DNA from: Rhodothermaceae bacterium
Lineage (GTDB): Bacteria; Bacteroidota; Rhodothermia; Rhodothermales; Bin80
Direction of reading: 5' to 3'
Assembly: GCA_009841335.1 (NCBI GenBank)
Contig: VXLY01000092.1
Span: forward strand, 38,676-102,675
Length of the DNA: 64,000 nt
Both the position numbers and the translations under genes were made by a program. The notes below the pieces were generated by a model, which worked only from the letters and a program-made list of their open reading frames with translations, made no database searches and was not told the DNA's origin. This document shows, in pieces, positions 54,434-63,982 of the stretch. Every line of letters begins with the position of its first letter. Position 1 is the first letter of the stretch.

Positions 54434-55117
54434 CTAAAGATCAAAAGACTCACCGGGTTTCAGTACACGAGTAGCTAGACTAACCGCATTCATAGATGAT
54501 TGCCAAGCATCGGTATCCGCTTCAATAGGTGGATACGTGTCAAAGTGGACAGGGACTGTGAGATTGGGTTTGAGCATGCGCGCTGCTCTCAATGCTCCCT
54601 GAATCCCCATAGTAAATAGGTCACCAATCGGCAGAAATGCCAAATCTATATCATGGTCCTCACCGATCCAGGACATTTCTGTAAAGGGATTTGTGTCACC
54701 CGAATTATACACACAAAATCCTTCGGCGAAGAGAAGGTAACCGTTCGGGTTGCCCCCATATGTGCCATCCGGGAAGGAGGAAGAATGTCGTGCATACGTC
54801 TGCGTCAATTTCCCCCATTCGAAAGTGCACGAACCGCCCGTATTCATGGGCTGTACGTTCTCATGCCCTTGCTTGTATGCATACTCGGTAATTTCGTGAT
54901 TTCCGACGACTAGCGCACCTGTTCGCTCCGCGATCGCCAGCGTATCCCCCCAATGATCGAAATGGGCATGCGTTAAAATAATGACATCGGGAGACAGGGA
55001 ATCGGCAGTTGTAATTTTCTCTGCTACAGGATTGCCCGTGATGAACGGGTCGAAGAGCAAGATCTTGTCGTTCGCCTCCACTTGTATCACGGAGTGTCCG
55101 AAGTAGGTGATTTTCAT
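54434..55117 (-). CDS. UPF0173 metal-dependent hydrolase
   Basis: 227-aa MBL-fold protein. The start MKITYFGHSVIQVE, LLFDPFITGNP, ILTHAHFDHWGD, and later GLFAEGFCVYNSGDT-type and PVHFDTYPPI segments match the UPF0173 family. Metal ligands are the HxHxDH set, Asp in SGDT and the late His. Substrate not known. Two bases from the LamG protein gene upstream and nine from the phosphatase gene downstream. Confidence 0.93.
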   Translation of the reverse strand: MKITYFGHSVIQVEANDKILLFDPFITGNPVAEKITTADSLSPDVIILTHAHFDHWGDTLAIAERTGALVVGNHEITEYAYKQGHENVQPMNTGGSCTFEWGKLTQTYARHSSSFPDGTYGGNPNGYLLFAEGFCVYNSGDTNPFTEMSWIGEDHDIDLAFLPIGDLFTMGIQGALRAARMLKPNLTVPVHFDTYPPIEADTDAWQSSMNAVSLATRVLKPGESFDL

Positions 55118-55119
55118 GA

Positions 55120-56757
55120 TTATTTGGTGAGGAGAATTTGTCGGGTCTGGACGGTCCCGTTCAGCCCCTGGAGGCGCACGAAATACGTACCACTCGGTAA
55201 TTCGTTTGCATCCCAGGTTGATTCAAACGTACCAGGCTCATGTTGCCTGTCAACCAGTACCGTAACCAGATGCCCAGTAAGGTCAATTATTGAAAGTCGC
55301 AGATGTTGAGATTCCCGAACCTCATAGGTAATTGAAGTGCGAGGATTGAATGGGTTAGGGTAATTCCCTACGATTTCAGCGGGAGGTGGCTCGCTTTGGG
55401 GAGCCAGCCCAAGTTTGATCGTTCCCACTATACGTGGAGGTCGGTTTCGTGTCTCTTGAAGCAAGCGATAGAACACGACACGGCTAGGAGCCTCGAGATC
55501 CGTGAAGGACCACGGGGTGTTCCGGGACAAACGTTCAATGCGTGTGAGTCTTTCGAACTCTAGACCGTCCTCCGAGCGCTCAATCAAAAACGCCTCCGAG
55601 GCCGGGTCCTCGTCTTCCCAGGTAAGTGATACTCCCTCATCAAAGGCAATCCCGCTAAAGCTGTGAACAAGAGGGCCAAATGAGGGCCCACCTGGTACGC
55701 GGTACCTGATAGCATTACCCTCTCTAAAGGATCCAAAGCTCTCTCTGGATTCAAAATCAAGCGCAAGTGCGCTTCCTTGGGGGGACTCCTGTTGCATTGC
55801 AGCATGTATCTGCAGCGCAGTTCGGGCCGCGGGCCACAGGCGCAGTTCGTCGAGCTCGCCAATGAATTCGATCTCCTGCTCACCGACGCGTCCACCTAGA
55901 GCAATAGGATATATACCACTTAGATGAATGCCTGCGGGATCCAGCAATGAGTCAGCTATTGCGCCATCCACATAAAGTTTAGTCCAATCTGTTTCGGCAT
56001 CATGAACCAGGGCAACATGGTGCCAGATACCATCAGCCACGGGAAACTCGGTAGCCAGCGTGACGTGGTGGCCAATCGTATTGCGATAATATCTTATGCG
56101 TCCCTGAGGATCAATCGTGAACTCTATCGGATAGGGGCTGTCCGTTGCTCCATCCCAGGTTGATAGAATTACCGCATCTAGTGCAATCGTCCGGATCCAG
56201 AATTCGAGCGTGTGGCTGTCCAGTAATGTTTCGAGTAACTGGGACTGGACATGAAGGGCGGTAAAATCCTCTTCAAAGCCCAGGGCATAGCCGAAACTGG
56301 TGCCGGATTTGGAGTGCAGCTCCCCCCGGCGAATATGGGCTTCGTCGGGTACATAAGTCGAACCTATCTTTACCGCGGGAGCTATTGAGAACCTAGAACT
56401 CCAGAACGTCTCGTCCTCACTGGTCTCTATCTGCAGGATGATATCGTAAGTTCTACGTAATGGCTCTGAGGGCTTCAGCAAATACTGGCCATTAGAAAGG
56501 CTCACCACGTCAAGGGGCACATGGCGATGGGCTTGCCGTACTCCGGTCGCAGCACTTAACCCCCATCCGGGCGGCAATGAGGCTACAAATCCTTCATCAG
56601 CTGATACACCGCTCCAACTGGCAAAAAGATTTATTCGTGTTCCTGGTTCGTACGTAGAGGGATACCATATATCTGGCGCCTGCGCAACGGAACCGGTTAT
56701 CTGGACCAAAATCCAGACGGGCAGAAGCAACAATAAGGAACTTGTACGACGAAACAT
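55120..56757 (-). CDS. Secreted LamG-domain protein with type IX sorting domain
   Basis: 545 aa with a signal peptide ending SVAQA. Residues about 140-330 form a concanavalin-like LamG domain (LDSHTLEFWIRT, GIWHHVALVHDAETDWTKLYVDG, GELDELRLWPAARTALQI). A fibronectin-like segment follows (about 365-445; GVSLTWEDEDPASEAFLIERSED). The last 75 residues (GNYPNPFNPRTSITYEV to SGTYFVRLQG) are a type IX sorting domain. Likely a surface carbohydrate-binding or adhesion protein. It leads a five-gene operon with intracellular enzymes, which is odd. Confidence 0.9.
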   Translation of the reverse strand: MFRRTSSLLLLLPVWILVQITGSVAQAPDIWYPSTYEPGTRINLFASWSGVSADEGFVASLPPGWGLSAATGVRQAHRHVPLDVVSLSNGQYLLKPSEPLRRTYDIILQIETSEDETFWSSRFSIAPAVKIGSTYVPDEAHIRRGELHSKSGTSFGYALGFEEDFTALHVQSQLLETLLDSHTLEFWIRTIALDAVILSTWDGATDSPYPIEFTIDPQGRIRYYRNTIGHHVTLATEFPVADGIWHHVALVHDAETDWTKLYVDGAIADSLLDPAGIHLSGIYPIALGGRVGEQEIEFIGELDELRLWPAARTALQIHAAMQQESPQGSALALDFESRESFGSFREGNAIRYRVPGGPSFGPLVHSFSGIAFDEGVSLTWEDEDPASEAFLIERSEDGLEFERLTRIERLSRNTPWSFTDLEAPSRVVFYRLLQETRNRPPRIVGTIKLGLAPQSEPPPAEIVGNYPNPFNPRTSITYEVRESQHLRLSIIDLTGHLVTVLVDRQHEPGTFESTWDANELPSGTYFVRLQGLNGTVQTRQILLTK

Positions 56758-56852
56758 GCCCTCAAGTCCTGAGGCAGGTACCCCGTTTCCCCCACGTTAG
56801 TAAGTGCGAGATAGCAAATTAGGAAGAAAATCACCTTCCTGCCACCCACGGG

Positions 56853-57308
56853 TTACTCCCAACTGGCGGCGTTCAGAAGTGTGATGTCTGGTATGTTTGA
56901 CCCGATCTGGTCGTCGGAATCCGGGTCTTGCAACAGATAAATGGCGACACGGCCGGTGTCATTCAGGCTGTACCCGAACGCACTGCCTGTGCGGGGAGAA
57001 TAAATGAGAGAATCCAACAGGATGCCCATCCCGAAAATGCTATCTGGGTTGGCAGAGACTACCGAATCGGCCTGGAGCCACATGACCAAAGAATCAAGCG
57101 TGCCGGGGAAGTTTCCTTCTGCACGCTCATAGCGAGTCAGCGCGTTTCGAACGTTTGTCATCTGCTGACGCGTCATTTCTGTCAGTGCCTGCTGACGTTC
57201 GACGGCAGCCCAAGGCCCCGTTATGGAACGATAAAGCCATATTCCCAGCACCACAATCAGGACAGCCATCAAGGCTTGTATGGCGATCTTAATGTTATTA
57301 TTGACCAT
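56853..57308 (-). CDS. Small membrane-anchored pseudopilin-like protein
   Basis: 151 aa. One N-terminal hydrophobic helix (IAIQALMAVLIVVLGIWLY, about 8-26) continues into a long amphipathic helix (QQALTEMTRQQMTNVRNALTRYERAEG) and a small C-terminal domain with NFPGTLDSLVMWL and GSAFGYSLNDTGRVAIYLLQDPD. This is the plan of type II secretion/type IV pseudopilins, but the prepilin peptidase site (Gly before the helix plus Glu5) is absent. Function unknown. It stands alone between the LamG operon and pdxJ. Confidence 0.7.
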   Translation of the reverse strand: MVNNNIKIAIQALMAVLIVVLGIWLYRSITGPWAAVERQQALTEMTRQQMTNVRNALTRYERAEGNFPGTLDSLVMWLQADSVVSANPDSIFGMGILLDSLIYSPRTGSAFGYSLNDTGRVAIYLLQDPDSDDQIGSNIPDITLLNAASWE

Positions 57309-57483
57309 TACTACATACAGCTGTTTAGGGATGCCTAATATAGAGAATTATAAACCTAGCTGCACTATAACTCACTACAGCTCGTTTGGTTGAGTATGCT
57401 GCTGACAAGATAAACAACGAAAACGTATGTATAAACCATCGCCTGTGTGTTTCGTTTGAGAAGAGCAAACATTGGATGGATCC

Positions 57484-58218
57484 TTGACAAGGCTATTGAT
57501 CAATATCGACCATGTTGCGACATTGCGGAATGCCCGCCGTGAATCATTCCCCGATCCCGTGGAGGCCGCACGTTTGTGCGAGGCTTCCGGCGCAGACGGC
57601 ATCGTGTTTCATTTGCGGGAGGATCGTAGACACATACAGGATCATGATGTAGTTGGGCTTAAGCAAGCGGTCCGTGGAAAGCTGGATTTCGAACTCTCTA
57701 CAAACGAGGAAATGGTTTCGATCTGCTGCGCAACGCATCCGGACCTTGCTACGCTTGTCCCGGAGAAGCGGGAGGAAATCACCACCGAAGGTGGGCTCGA
57801 TGTAATAAGGCATCAGAATGTTCTGTCGGATACGGTTGATCGACTGCATCAGTCGGGAATTAGTGAGGTTGCGCTCTTTGTTGACCCGGATCCAGACCAG
57901 ATACGTGCAGTCCGTGATACGGGTGCATCGGCCATCGAGCTGCACACGGGTGATTTTGCAAATGCGCCCGCCGGCGAAGAGCAACTGCACGAGGTCCAAA
58001 AACTAGCGCAGGCAGCAGATGTGGGACACGAGTGCGGCCTCACAATTCATGCGGGGCATGGGCTGGATTACGACAATTACGGCCTGTTTGCGCGCTCGGT
58101 GCCTCATGTGTGCGAAGTGTCCATCGGATTTGCTATCGTTGCACGCTCGGTTTTTGTGGGCATAGGTGCTGCCGTGACGGAAATGGCCCAACTGGTTAAA
58201 GGCCATAATGTCTCCTGA
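57484..58218 (+). CDS. pdxJ: Pyridoxine 5'-phosphate synthase
   Basis: 244-aa enzyme that joins 1-deoxyxylulose 5-phosphate with aminoacetone phosphate to form pyridoxine phosphate. Motifs: LLINIDHVATLRNAR, GADGIVFHLREDRRHIQD, FELSTNEEM, LVPEKREEITTEGGLD, and AGHGLDYDN. The TTG at 57484 matches the usual family start (xTRLxxNIDHVATLR); another TTG 12 bp upstream is in frame. It overlaps era by 11 bp and faces pdxB of the same pathway 0.9 kb away. Confidence 0.95.
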   Translation: MTRLLINIDHVATLRNARRESFPDPVEAARLCEASGADGIVFHLREDRRHIQDHDVVGLKQAVRGKLDFELSTNEEMVSICCATHPDLATLVPEKREEITTEGGLDVIRHQNVLSDTVDRLHQSGISEVALFVDPDPDQIRAVRDTGASAIELHTGDFANAPAGEEQLHEVQKLAQAADVGHECGLTIHAGHGLDYDNYGLFARSVPHVCEVSIGFAIVARSVFVGIGAAVTEMAQLVKGHNVS

Positions 58219-59086
58219 GGTCTTCAGGAGTGGCTACGTCGCTCTGATCGGCAAACCCAATGTGGGTAAGAGTACGTTGCTGAACGCCCTTTTGGGACAA
58301 AAACTCTCTATTGTCACCCCAAAAGCACAGACGACCCGTCACCGTATACTGGGTATCCTGACGGAAGAAGACTGCCAGATCATTTTTCTGGACACACCCG
58401 GGATCATGCAACCGAACACTGGGCTGGATCAGTCCATGATGCGGAAGGTCAAGGAGTCTGTATCAGATGCTGATCTAGTCGTCTTTATGGCTGATGCGCG
58501 TGCAGTTGAACCTGATCTCCTCGGTCTCGAAAGCATAGTACATCGACCGGCTATTCTGGCAATCAATAAAATTGATTTGGTGAAGCAGGAGACCTTGTTG
58601 CCCATGGTTGAGGCATACATGGATTTAAGGTCCTTTGAGGCAGTTGTGCCTATCAGTGCACTGAAGGGCACCCAACTGACAGCACTTATGCACGAAATTC
58701 GGGAGCACTTATCGCCAGGGCCGGCTTTTTATCCCCCCGGAATGCTCAGTGAGCATCCCGAACGATTCTTTGTGTCTGAGATTATTAGGGAAAAGGTTTT
58801 TGAGAAATTCAGACAGGAAGTCCCCTATTCAGTTGCAGTGACGATTGTAAACTTTGTTGAACGCCCTGTGCAAAAGGACTTGATCGAAGCTGATATTATT
58901 GTGGAGCAACCCAGCCAAAAGGGTATCCTGATTGGTTCGGGGGGCATTGCACTCAAGAACATCGGGATCGCTGCGCGCCGGGACATTGAGTTTTTCCTGA
59001 ATCGAAAGGTGTACTTGAAACTGTTTGTCCGCGTGCGAAAAAACTGGCGCAACCGCGAGGCCTTTCTGCGTAGCTATGGCTATTGA
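58208..59086 (+). CDS. era: GTPase Era
   Basis: 292-aa essential GTPase for 30S assembly and 16S rRNA maturation. G1 GKPNVGKST, G2 TTRHRI, G3 DTPG, G4 NKID, and a C-terminal KH domain with GSGG and FLNRKVYLKLFVRVRKNWR. Length is standard. Coupled to pdxJ by an 11-bp overlap and convergent with pdxB (7-bp overlap of the ends). Confidence 0.97.
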   Translation: MSPEVFRSGYVALIGKPNVGKSTLLNALLGQKLSIVTPKAQTTRHRILGILTEEDCQIIFLDTPGIMQPNTGLDQSMMRKVKESVSDADLVVFMADARAVEPDLLGLESIVHRPAILAINKIDLVKQETLLPMVEAYMDLRSFEAVVPISALKGTQLTALMHEIREHLSPGPAFYPPGMLSEHPERFFVSEIIREKVFEKFRQEVPYSVAVTIVNFVERPVQKDLIEADIIVEQPSQKGILIGSGGIALKNIGIAARRDIEFFLNRKVYLKLFVRVRKNWRNREAFLRSYGY

Positions 59087-60207
59087 CAAACAGCGCGCAG
59101 CCCATCACGTACGGTCCCCAGGAGAGAAGGAGGAATGCCTTTAACCCGATGTCTGTCAAAAGCCCGCCTCGGGGGATAGTTGCGCCGAAGCCGACGGAAT
59201 CGCCCGGGAACCTGATCATGAGACGTATTGAGCAGCATCCGCATCCTGGTATCATCTGCCTGGATATCGTACAAACGCCGGACCAGTCTATAAAGCCAGG
59301 TGGAACTAGGCTCGGGGTCAACTGAAATTGGAGGCGGCAGATCTCGCTGCAGTATTCGCTCAAAATCCCAGGATGGCTGGATTCCAAAGTAGTCTGTAAC
59401 TGCTTTGTAGAGCATTACAGTGCCTTGGAGCTTTCCGTCCATAGAATGACCGGCAATATGGGGGGTCCCCAGCGTCACTTTTTGCAGTAACTCCAAGTCA
59501 GGAGTGGGTTCGTTCTCCCATACATCAATAACTGTAGCCCCAATTCTGTCGGTATCAAGTACTTCGCTGAGTGCAGTGCTGTCAATTACTGTACCTCTTG
59601 ACGTATTCAGGAGCCACACCCCTGGGTTCATGGACTGCAAGGCAGACTTCTCAATGAGATGGTATGTATCTGATGACCCAGGAACGTGCAATGTGATGAT
59701 GTCTGACTCGGCCAAAATGGTTTCCAGGTCTACGAACCCCGAGTGGCCGGCATTGGCGAGCGGGGGATCATTTTTCAGGATATGAAGGCCAAAAGCAGAT
59801 GCTCGCACTGCAAGTCTGCCGCCTATGTTGCCACAGCCCACGATTCCCAGCGTGAGCCCAGCAAGCGGACGCATCCTGAGAGCACTCAGTCGGATGAGTG
59901 CAGACAGAACATACTCGACAACTGAGTCTGCATTCGAGCCTGCTGCATGCGTAAACTGGATACCTCGTTTACGCAAATATGCCTGATCAATATGATCAAC
60001 ACCAGCAGTTGCAGACCCCACAAACCGTACCCGACTCTGCGAGAGCAGGGACTGGTCAACTCTCGTGACACTTCTAACGAGCAGTATATCGGCGTTAGCA
60101 CAGACTTTGTCTGTTATTGATTCAGCATTCAGTATACATACATCCCCTATGGAGGCAAAGGCTTGGCGAACGTGCGGAATATTTTCATCTGCAACCGTCA
60201 AAAACAT
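59080..60207 (-). CDS. pdxB: 4-phosphoerythronate dehydrogenase
   Basis: 375-aa D-2-hydroxyacid dehydrogenase of the pyridoxal phosphate pathway. Rossmann motif GIVGCGNIGG, catalytic Arg in NTSRGTVID, Glu in VWENEP and His in AGHSMDGK. The C-terminal extension (about 275-375) corresponds to the PdxB dimerisation domain (DUF3410), which separates it from phosphoglycerate dehydrogenase. Convergent with era. Confidence 0.92.
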   Translation of the reverse strand: MFLTVADENIPHVRQAFASIGDVCILNAESITDKVCANADILLVRSVTRVDQSLLSQSRVRFVGSATAGVDHIDQAYLRKRGIQFTHAAGSNADSVVEYVLSALIRLSALRMRPLAGLTLGIVGCGNIGGRLAVRASAFGLHILKNDPPLANAGHSGFVDLETILAESDIITLHVPGSSDTYHLIEKSALQSMNPGVWLLNTSRGTVIDSTALSEVLDTDRIGATVIDVWENEPTPDLELLQKVTLGTPHIAGHSMDGKLQGTVMLYKAVTDYFGIQPSWDFERILQRDLPPPISVDPEPSSTWLYRLVRRLYDIQADDTRMRMLLNTSHDQVPGRFRRLRRNYPPRRAFDRHRVKGIPPSLLGTVRDGLRAVCQ

Positions 60208-60313
60208 GTATCTAAATCTGAAATATTACGTAGTACGCCGACTTACCGTGTATTCCATACCCGTGTCTCAGCCAGGCATTGGGGTGGTCATTGCGGTTTA
60301 TTTGCATAAGTAA

Positions 60314-60985
60314 ATGAACATGTATATCACAAAAATAGCTTTTGGCTGGTGCTCGTTGTTGGTACTTGTAGCGGCGTTTTTGCTGCCTGGGAGGACTGTT
60401 CTTGCACCGCCTCCCAGCGGAAATGTTTGCGTCTTCGGTGAGTCACCCTCGCCGTTTGTAACGCCTTCGTATGAGGAAACCCGTGCCGCGCTTTTGAATC
60501 CGTGGGGCATCAGGCCGGTCCATTCCGGGAATATCGATGAAGGAACCTTGTGGTTGGCTCGGGCAATGTTTTCTGAGAGCAAGAGGCATGACGAGCAGGA
60601 ACTGGTCGGTTGGGTCGTGCGGAACCGAGTTGAATCCGAACATCGCGGGTGCAACTCTTACAAGAGTTGTGTACTAGATCCATTTCAGTTCAGTGCTTTC
60701 ATCGAAAGCCGCCCTTCGGCGAATTTCTACATTGGTTTGGATTTGGGTCCCATTTCATTAAGCATTCCAGGTTGGAAAAAAACCTTAGCACTTGCCTACT
60801 ACATCCGGCACGCTGATGATGAATTGCGTCCGTTCCCTCGCACCGTTCTTCACTTTTACAGCGAACAATCCCTGTTGGACCCGGAGATTTCTCCTGAATG
60901 GGTACAGGATTGGACTCCGATAACACCTGCACGTAATTTCCAACTGGACGAAGAGCGATTCCGCTTTTACTCTGGTATCCCGTAG
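60314..60985 (+). CDS. SleB-like cell wall hydrolase, exported
   Basis: 223 aa with a hydrophobic signal (LLVLVAAFLLPGRTVLA). The core LWLARAMFSESKRHDEQELVGWVVRNRVES followed by CVLDPFQFSAF resembles the catalytic half of SleB/hydrolase_2 proteins, with Glu in FSES as the likely acid. Cys residues around 113-120 may form a disulfide. The role would be peptidoglycan cleavage. The family match is from motif pattern only. Confidence 0.72.
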   Translation: MNMYITKIAFGWCSLLVLVAAFLLPGRTVLAPPPSGNVCVFGESPSPFVTPSYEETRAALLNPWGIRPVHSGNIDEGTLWLARAMFSESKRHDEQELVGWVVRNRVESEHRGCNSYKSCVLDPFQFSAFIESRPSANFYIGLDLGPISLSIPGWKKTLALAYYIRHADDELRPFPRTVLHFYSEQSLLDPEISPEWVQDWTPITPARNFQLDEERFRFYSGIP

Positions 60986-61765
60986 GAGCTCTGTGGACTT
61001 CTGGAAAACCAGCAGTATCCCACTTGTCTGTGTGACAATGGTCTGCTGAGGAGGTTCGTCTTCATAGATCCCGGAGCATGGCTGGTTTCGGTATCTCGCT
61101 GAGTCCCCTCGAGCACGGCAGACCCTTTGGGGAATGTTAGTGGGATCAGTCTGTTTATTCGTCACATTCCTCGTTTGACCGGTACGCAGTTGCTCCAAAA
61201 GCGGATCCTCAGTTGGTCCATGAGCGGGTAATCTTTTCTTATTCAGCCGTGCAATCTAAAGTCTGGCTTCTTTGGTGTCCGTGAATATTGCAGCCTGGAA
61301 ACACTTTACCCGAAGATTGAAGTCTTTTCTGCAAGCGGAGATAATGTTTGGATTGACTAGTCCTTTCACGAAGTGTCTGTCTTTCTCAGCGAATCAAGGT
61401 CCTCCATCTTGGTAGTTGTGCCACGGCTGATAGACTTGAGCTATCACGTGACCGGCATCCCCCTACGTTGGCACCAGCCCATCAATAAGTGTCGATTGTA
61501 CAATACTGTCTGGCGAAAATTCGTTTGGAAAACGAAGCTCCACTCACACCAGTCGAAAACTGCAAAATTTGCGGAATTATGCAGGGAGTATCCTACTGGA
61601 GCGGTAGTGTCGTAGTCTTCTATCGATCAGCCAAGTCTGTGCAGTGCTTCGGCCCGCTCTAATGCAGGTGAGCTTTTCATAGCAAATCCTATTGCCTCCT
61701 GCAGCTGTATATTTGGTGGTCGTTAGACATGTCCCTGTGAATCCCCGTCCAGCACCCAGCACTAG
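60986..61765. other. 780-bp gap, upstream part of duplicated unit A
   Basis: From about 61051 on, this sequence aligns with 63086-63805. It has no intact gene, but both copies keep the same broken frames (plus strand around 61522-61662 and minus strand around 61180-61290). It must hold the promoter of the lipoprotein at 61766. Confidence 0.6.
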
Positions 61766-61920
61766 ATGACAATAATCATTGTACCCAATAAATCTCTTGG
61801 AACCCTTGTGCTCGTGATTGCCTTGCTCCTCGGTGCATGTTCCCAGCAAACTCAGCCTGAAACCGAATCCATCGACATCGACAGCTCCAGCGCGCAGATC
61901 GTAACCAGCACGCCCGCAAG
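61051..61920 (+). repeat. Tandem duplicated unit, copy A
   Basis: About 870 bp that align along their whole length with 63086-63951 in the same orientation, about 2.03 kb apart. Long shared blocks include CGATGATTGAAGTCTTTT-like, AGTGTCGATTGTA, GAATCCCCGTCCAGCAC and TCGACATCGACAG. The copy runs through the upstream region into the first 52 codons of the lipoprotein gene. Divergence is moderate with scattered substitutions, so this is a real old duplication rather than a collapsed assembly repeat. Confidence 0.9.
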
Positions 61921-62974
61921 TTCGGAAGCGACCTGCACATTCAGCGAGGAACCCGTCTTGGTCATCGGCGATAACGAGGAAGACGACAACCAGTGGTTCT
62001 CTATGATCCGGGGGATGGGGCGTCTGTCTGATGGTTCCATTGCGGTGGTTGATCGTGCGTCCGCCGAAATTCGCATTTTTGACGCGACGGGGCGTCACCT
62101 ACGATCAATGGGCCAACGCGGAGAAGGCCCCGGTGAATTCACCGATGCCTTTATCCTGTGGGTCACGGCAGGCGACACGCTTTGGGTGGGCAACTACTAT
62201 CCCTGGAGCTACAACGTATTCACGGCCCAAGGCCAATTCGTGCGGAGGATCATGCTCGAGCCGCTGTACCTAAACACATCAAGAGGTGGAGGCGTGCTCG
62301 AAAACGCGTACACTGTGAACGCCAGAGAGACATCGACGCGCGACCCGGACTTTGGCGCTCCAGACACGTTGATCGTGGAGATCCATGACCCCGAGGGGAA
62401 ACTTGTCGGCAACCTTGCCCGGATTCCCAGTAGAATCTGGGGCCAGGTCAGTGAAGCCTCCAACTTCTCGTTGTACCCTCTCTTTGGTGCTGGAGCCATA
62501 GTTGACGCACTGGGGTCAACAACCGTGCTGGCACACGGAAGCAAACCCGAGGTACAGGTTCTGGACGATGAATTCAACTTACGGATGGTCCTCCGCTGGT
62601 CAGAACCGAACCGTGAGGTTACGCGTGCGGACATACGTGCTTGGCGCGAGGATTACCGGGAGCGGAGTGACCCTTCGGACTGGGATCAGTATGATGACGC
62701 CAGGATCAGCCCGGAACGTCCGGTGGCTGACGTTTTCCCAGCTATTTCCAGTGTAAGGATCGGTCGTGACGGCCGCATCTGGATCCGTCAATACGACCGG
62801 CCCCGGGAAGATCGTGGATGGCTCGCCTTTGGTGCTGACGGCAAGTTCCTTTGTCACATGACCCAGTTGCCCGGTGCCGTTCGGGAATTCGGAGCCGATT
62901 ATGTGCTCCTGCTCCATCGGTCCGATCTTGGAGTCCAGACCGTTCGGATGCACAGTCTCACATCACCTTCTTAG
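61766..62974 (+). CDS. Six-bladed beta-propeller lipoprotein (duplicated family)
   Basis: 402 aa, lipoprotein signal with Cys25 in LLLGACSQQ. After a Ser/Thr-rich linker the body has NHL-like blades: MGRLSDGSIAVVDRASAEIRIFD, GRHLRSMGQRGEGPGEF, AGDTLWVGNYYPW and, near the end, VRIGRDGRIWIRQY. The GEGPGEF motif is common to Bacteroidota six-bladed propellers. Possibly a surface ligand-binding protein. Its upstream region and N-terminus are repeated at 63.1-63.95 kb. Confidence 0.8.
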   Translation: MTIIIVPNKSLGTLVLVIALLLGACSQQTQPETESIDIDSSSAQIVTSTPASSEATCTFSEEPVLVIGDNEEDDNQWFSMIRGMGRLSDGSIAVVDRASAEIRIFDATGRHLRSMGQRGEGPGEFTDAFILWVTAGDTLWVGNYYPWSYNVFTAQGQFVRRIMLEPLYLNTSRGGGVLENAYTVNARETSTRDPDFGAPDTLIVEIHDPEGKLVGNLARIPSRIWGQVSEASNFSLYPLFGAGAIVDALGSTTVLAHGSKPEVQVLDDEFNLRMVLRWSEPNREVTRADIRAWREDYRERSDPSDWDQYDDARISPERPVADVFPAISSVRIGRDGRIWIRQYDRPREDRGWLAFGADGKFLCHMTQLPGAVREFGADYVLLLHRSDLGVQTVRMHSLTSPS

Positions 62975-63805
62975 CCTACGTATGAAGCACTGACAATGCA
63001 GGCCCAGCCTTGTCAAAGGCATTCTTCATGACAGCAGACTGCACGGGTCAACTGGCGTTTTTCTATGCGACAGGACCGCAAAGTGGAGGCGAGTCTCAAT
63101 AGATGCCGGGGCTCAGTTGGTTTCGTTGTCTTGATTTAATCCTCTTTAGGACATCGGACCCCTTGGCGAATGTTAATGAGATCTGGCTGTTATCTCGTCA
63201 CAATTCCCGTTTAAATCCTGCGCATTTGGTCCAACAGTGGTTCCTCAGTCAGTCCATAAGCGCGTAATAGTAACTTATTCACCCGTGCAATCTTTGGCCT
63301 GGCTTTTTTGGTTTGTGTGAAATTACAGTTTGAAAACACTTTGCCCGATGATTGAAGTCTTTTCCGCAGGCGGAGATTCTATTTGGATTGGCTAGTCCTT
63401 TTGCGACGCAGTCCGGTTCTCTCAGCAAATCAATGATTTTTCCATCTTGGTAATTATGCCACTGTTAATAGACTTGAACTGCCACATGAAACGCAGCCAC
63501 CGCCATTGCCAACAGGCCATCAAAAAGTGTCGATTGTATAATCTGTATGGCAACCGTTCGTTTGGAAAACAAAGCTCCGCTCACGCCAGTCGAATTCTGC
63601 AAAATATGCAGAATCTTACAGGGGGAATCCTACCGGGGCGGTAGTGCCGTAGTCTGCTATCGCTCAACCTTGTCTGTGCCGTGCTACGGCCCGTTTAAAT
63701 GCAGGCGAGCGTTCCATGGCAACCCTATTGACTCCCACGACTGTATATTTTGGCAGTCGTTAGACACCGTCCCCGTGAATCCCCGTCCAGCACGAGATAA
63801 CAAAA
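62975..63805. other. 831-bp gap, upstream part of duplicated unit B
   Basis: The first 110 bases have no match in copy A. From about 63086 the sequence is copy B of the duplicated unit. The plus-strand frame 63547-63891 corresponds to the broken frame of copy A and is most likely non-functional. No terminator was recognised after the lipoprotein stop. Confidence 0.6.
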
Positions 63806-63951
63806 ATGATTACACCAAATCAGTATCTAGGAAGCCTTGTGGCCGCGCTTGCCTTGATCCTTGGTGCCTGCTCCCAGCAAGCACCACCTGAGACCGGGAC
63901 CCTCGACATCGACAGTTCCGGCGCACAGATTGTCACCAGTACGCCCGCAAG
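63086..63951 (+). repeat. Tandem duplicated unit, copy B
   Basis: Partner of 61051-61920. The match ends abruptly after ACGCCCGCAAG at 63951; beyond this the sequence (ATATAATAGCG onward) is unrelated to copy A. The break lies inside the lipoprotein reading frame and within 50 bases of the window edge. Confidence 0.9.
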
Positions 63952-63982
63952 ATATAATAGCGTGGGCAGGTTCGGCAGCTAG
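63806..63982 (+). pseudogene. Truncated second copy of the propeller lipoprotein
   Basis: 58 codons from ATG 63806 to TAG. The first 48 residues parallel the lipoprotein at 61766 (LGACSQQ lipobox, LDIDSSGAQIVTSTPA). Immediately after TSTPA homology stops and ten unrelated residues lead to the stop codon. No propeller blade remains, so it is a decayed or recombined copy; an assembly join at this point is also possible. Confidence 0.7.
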
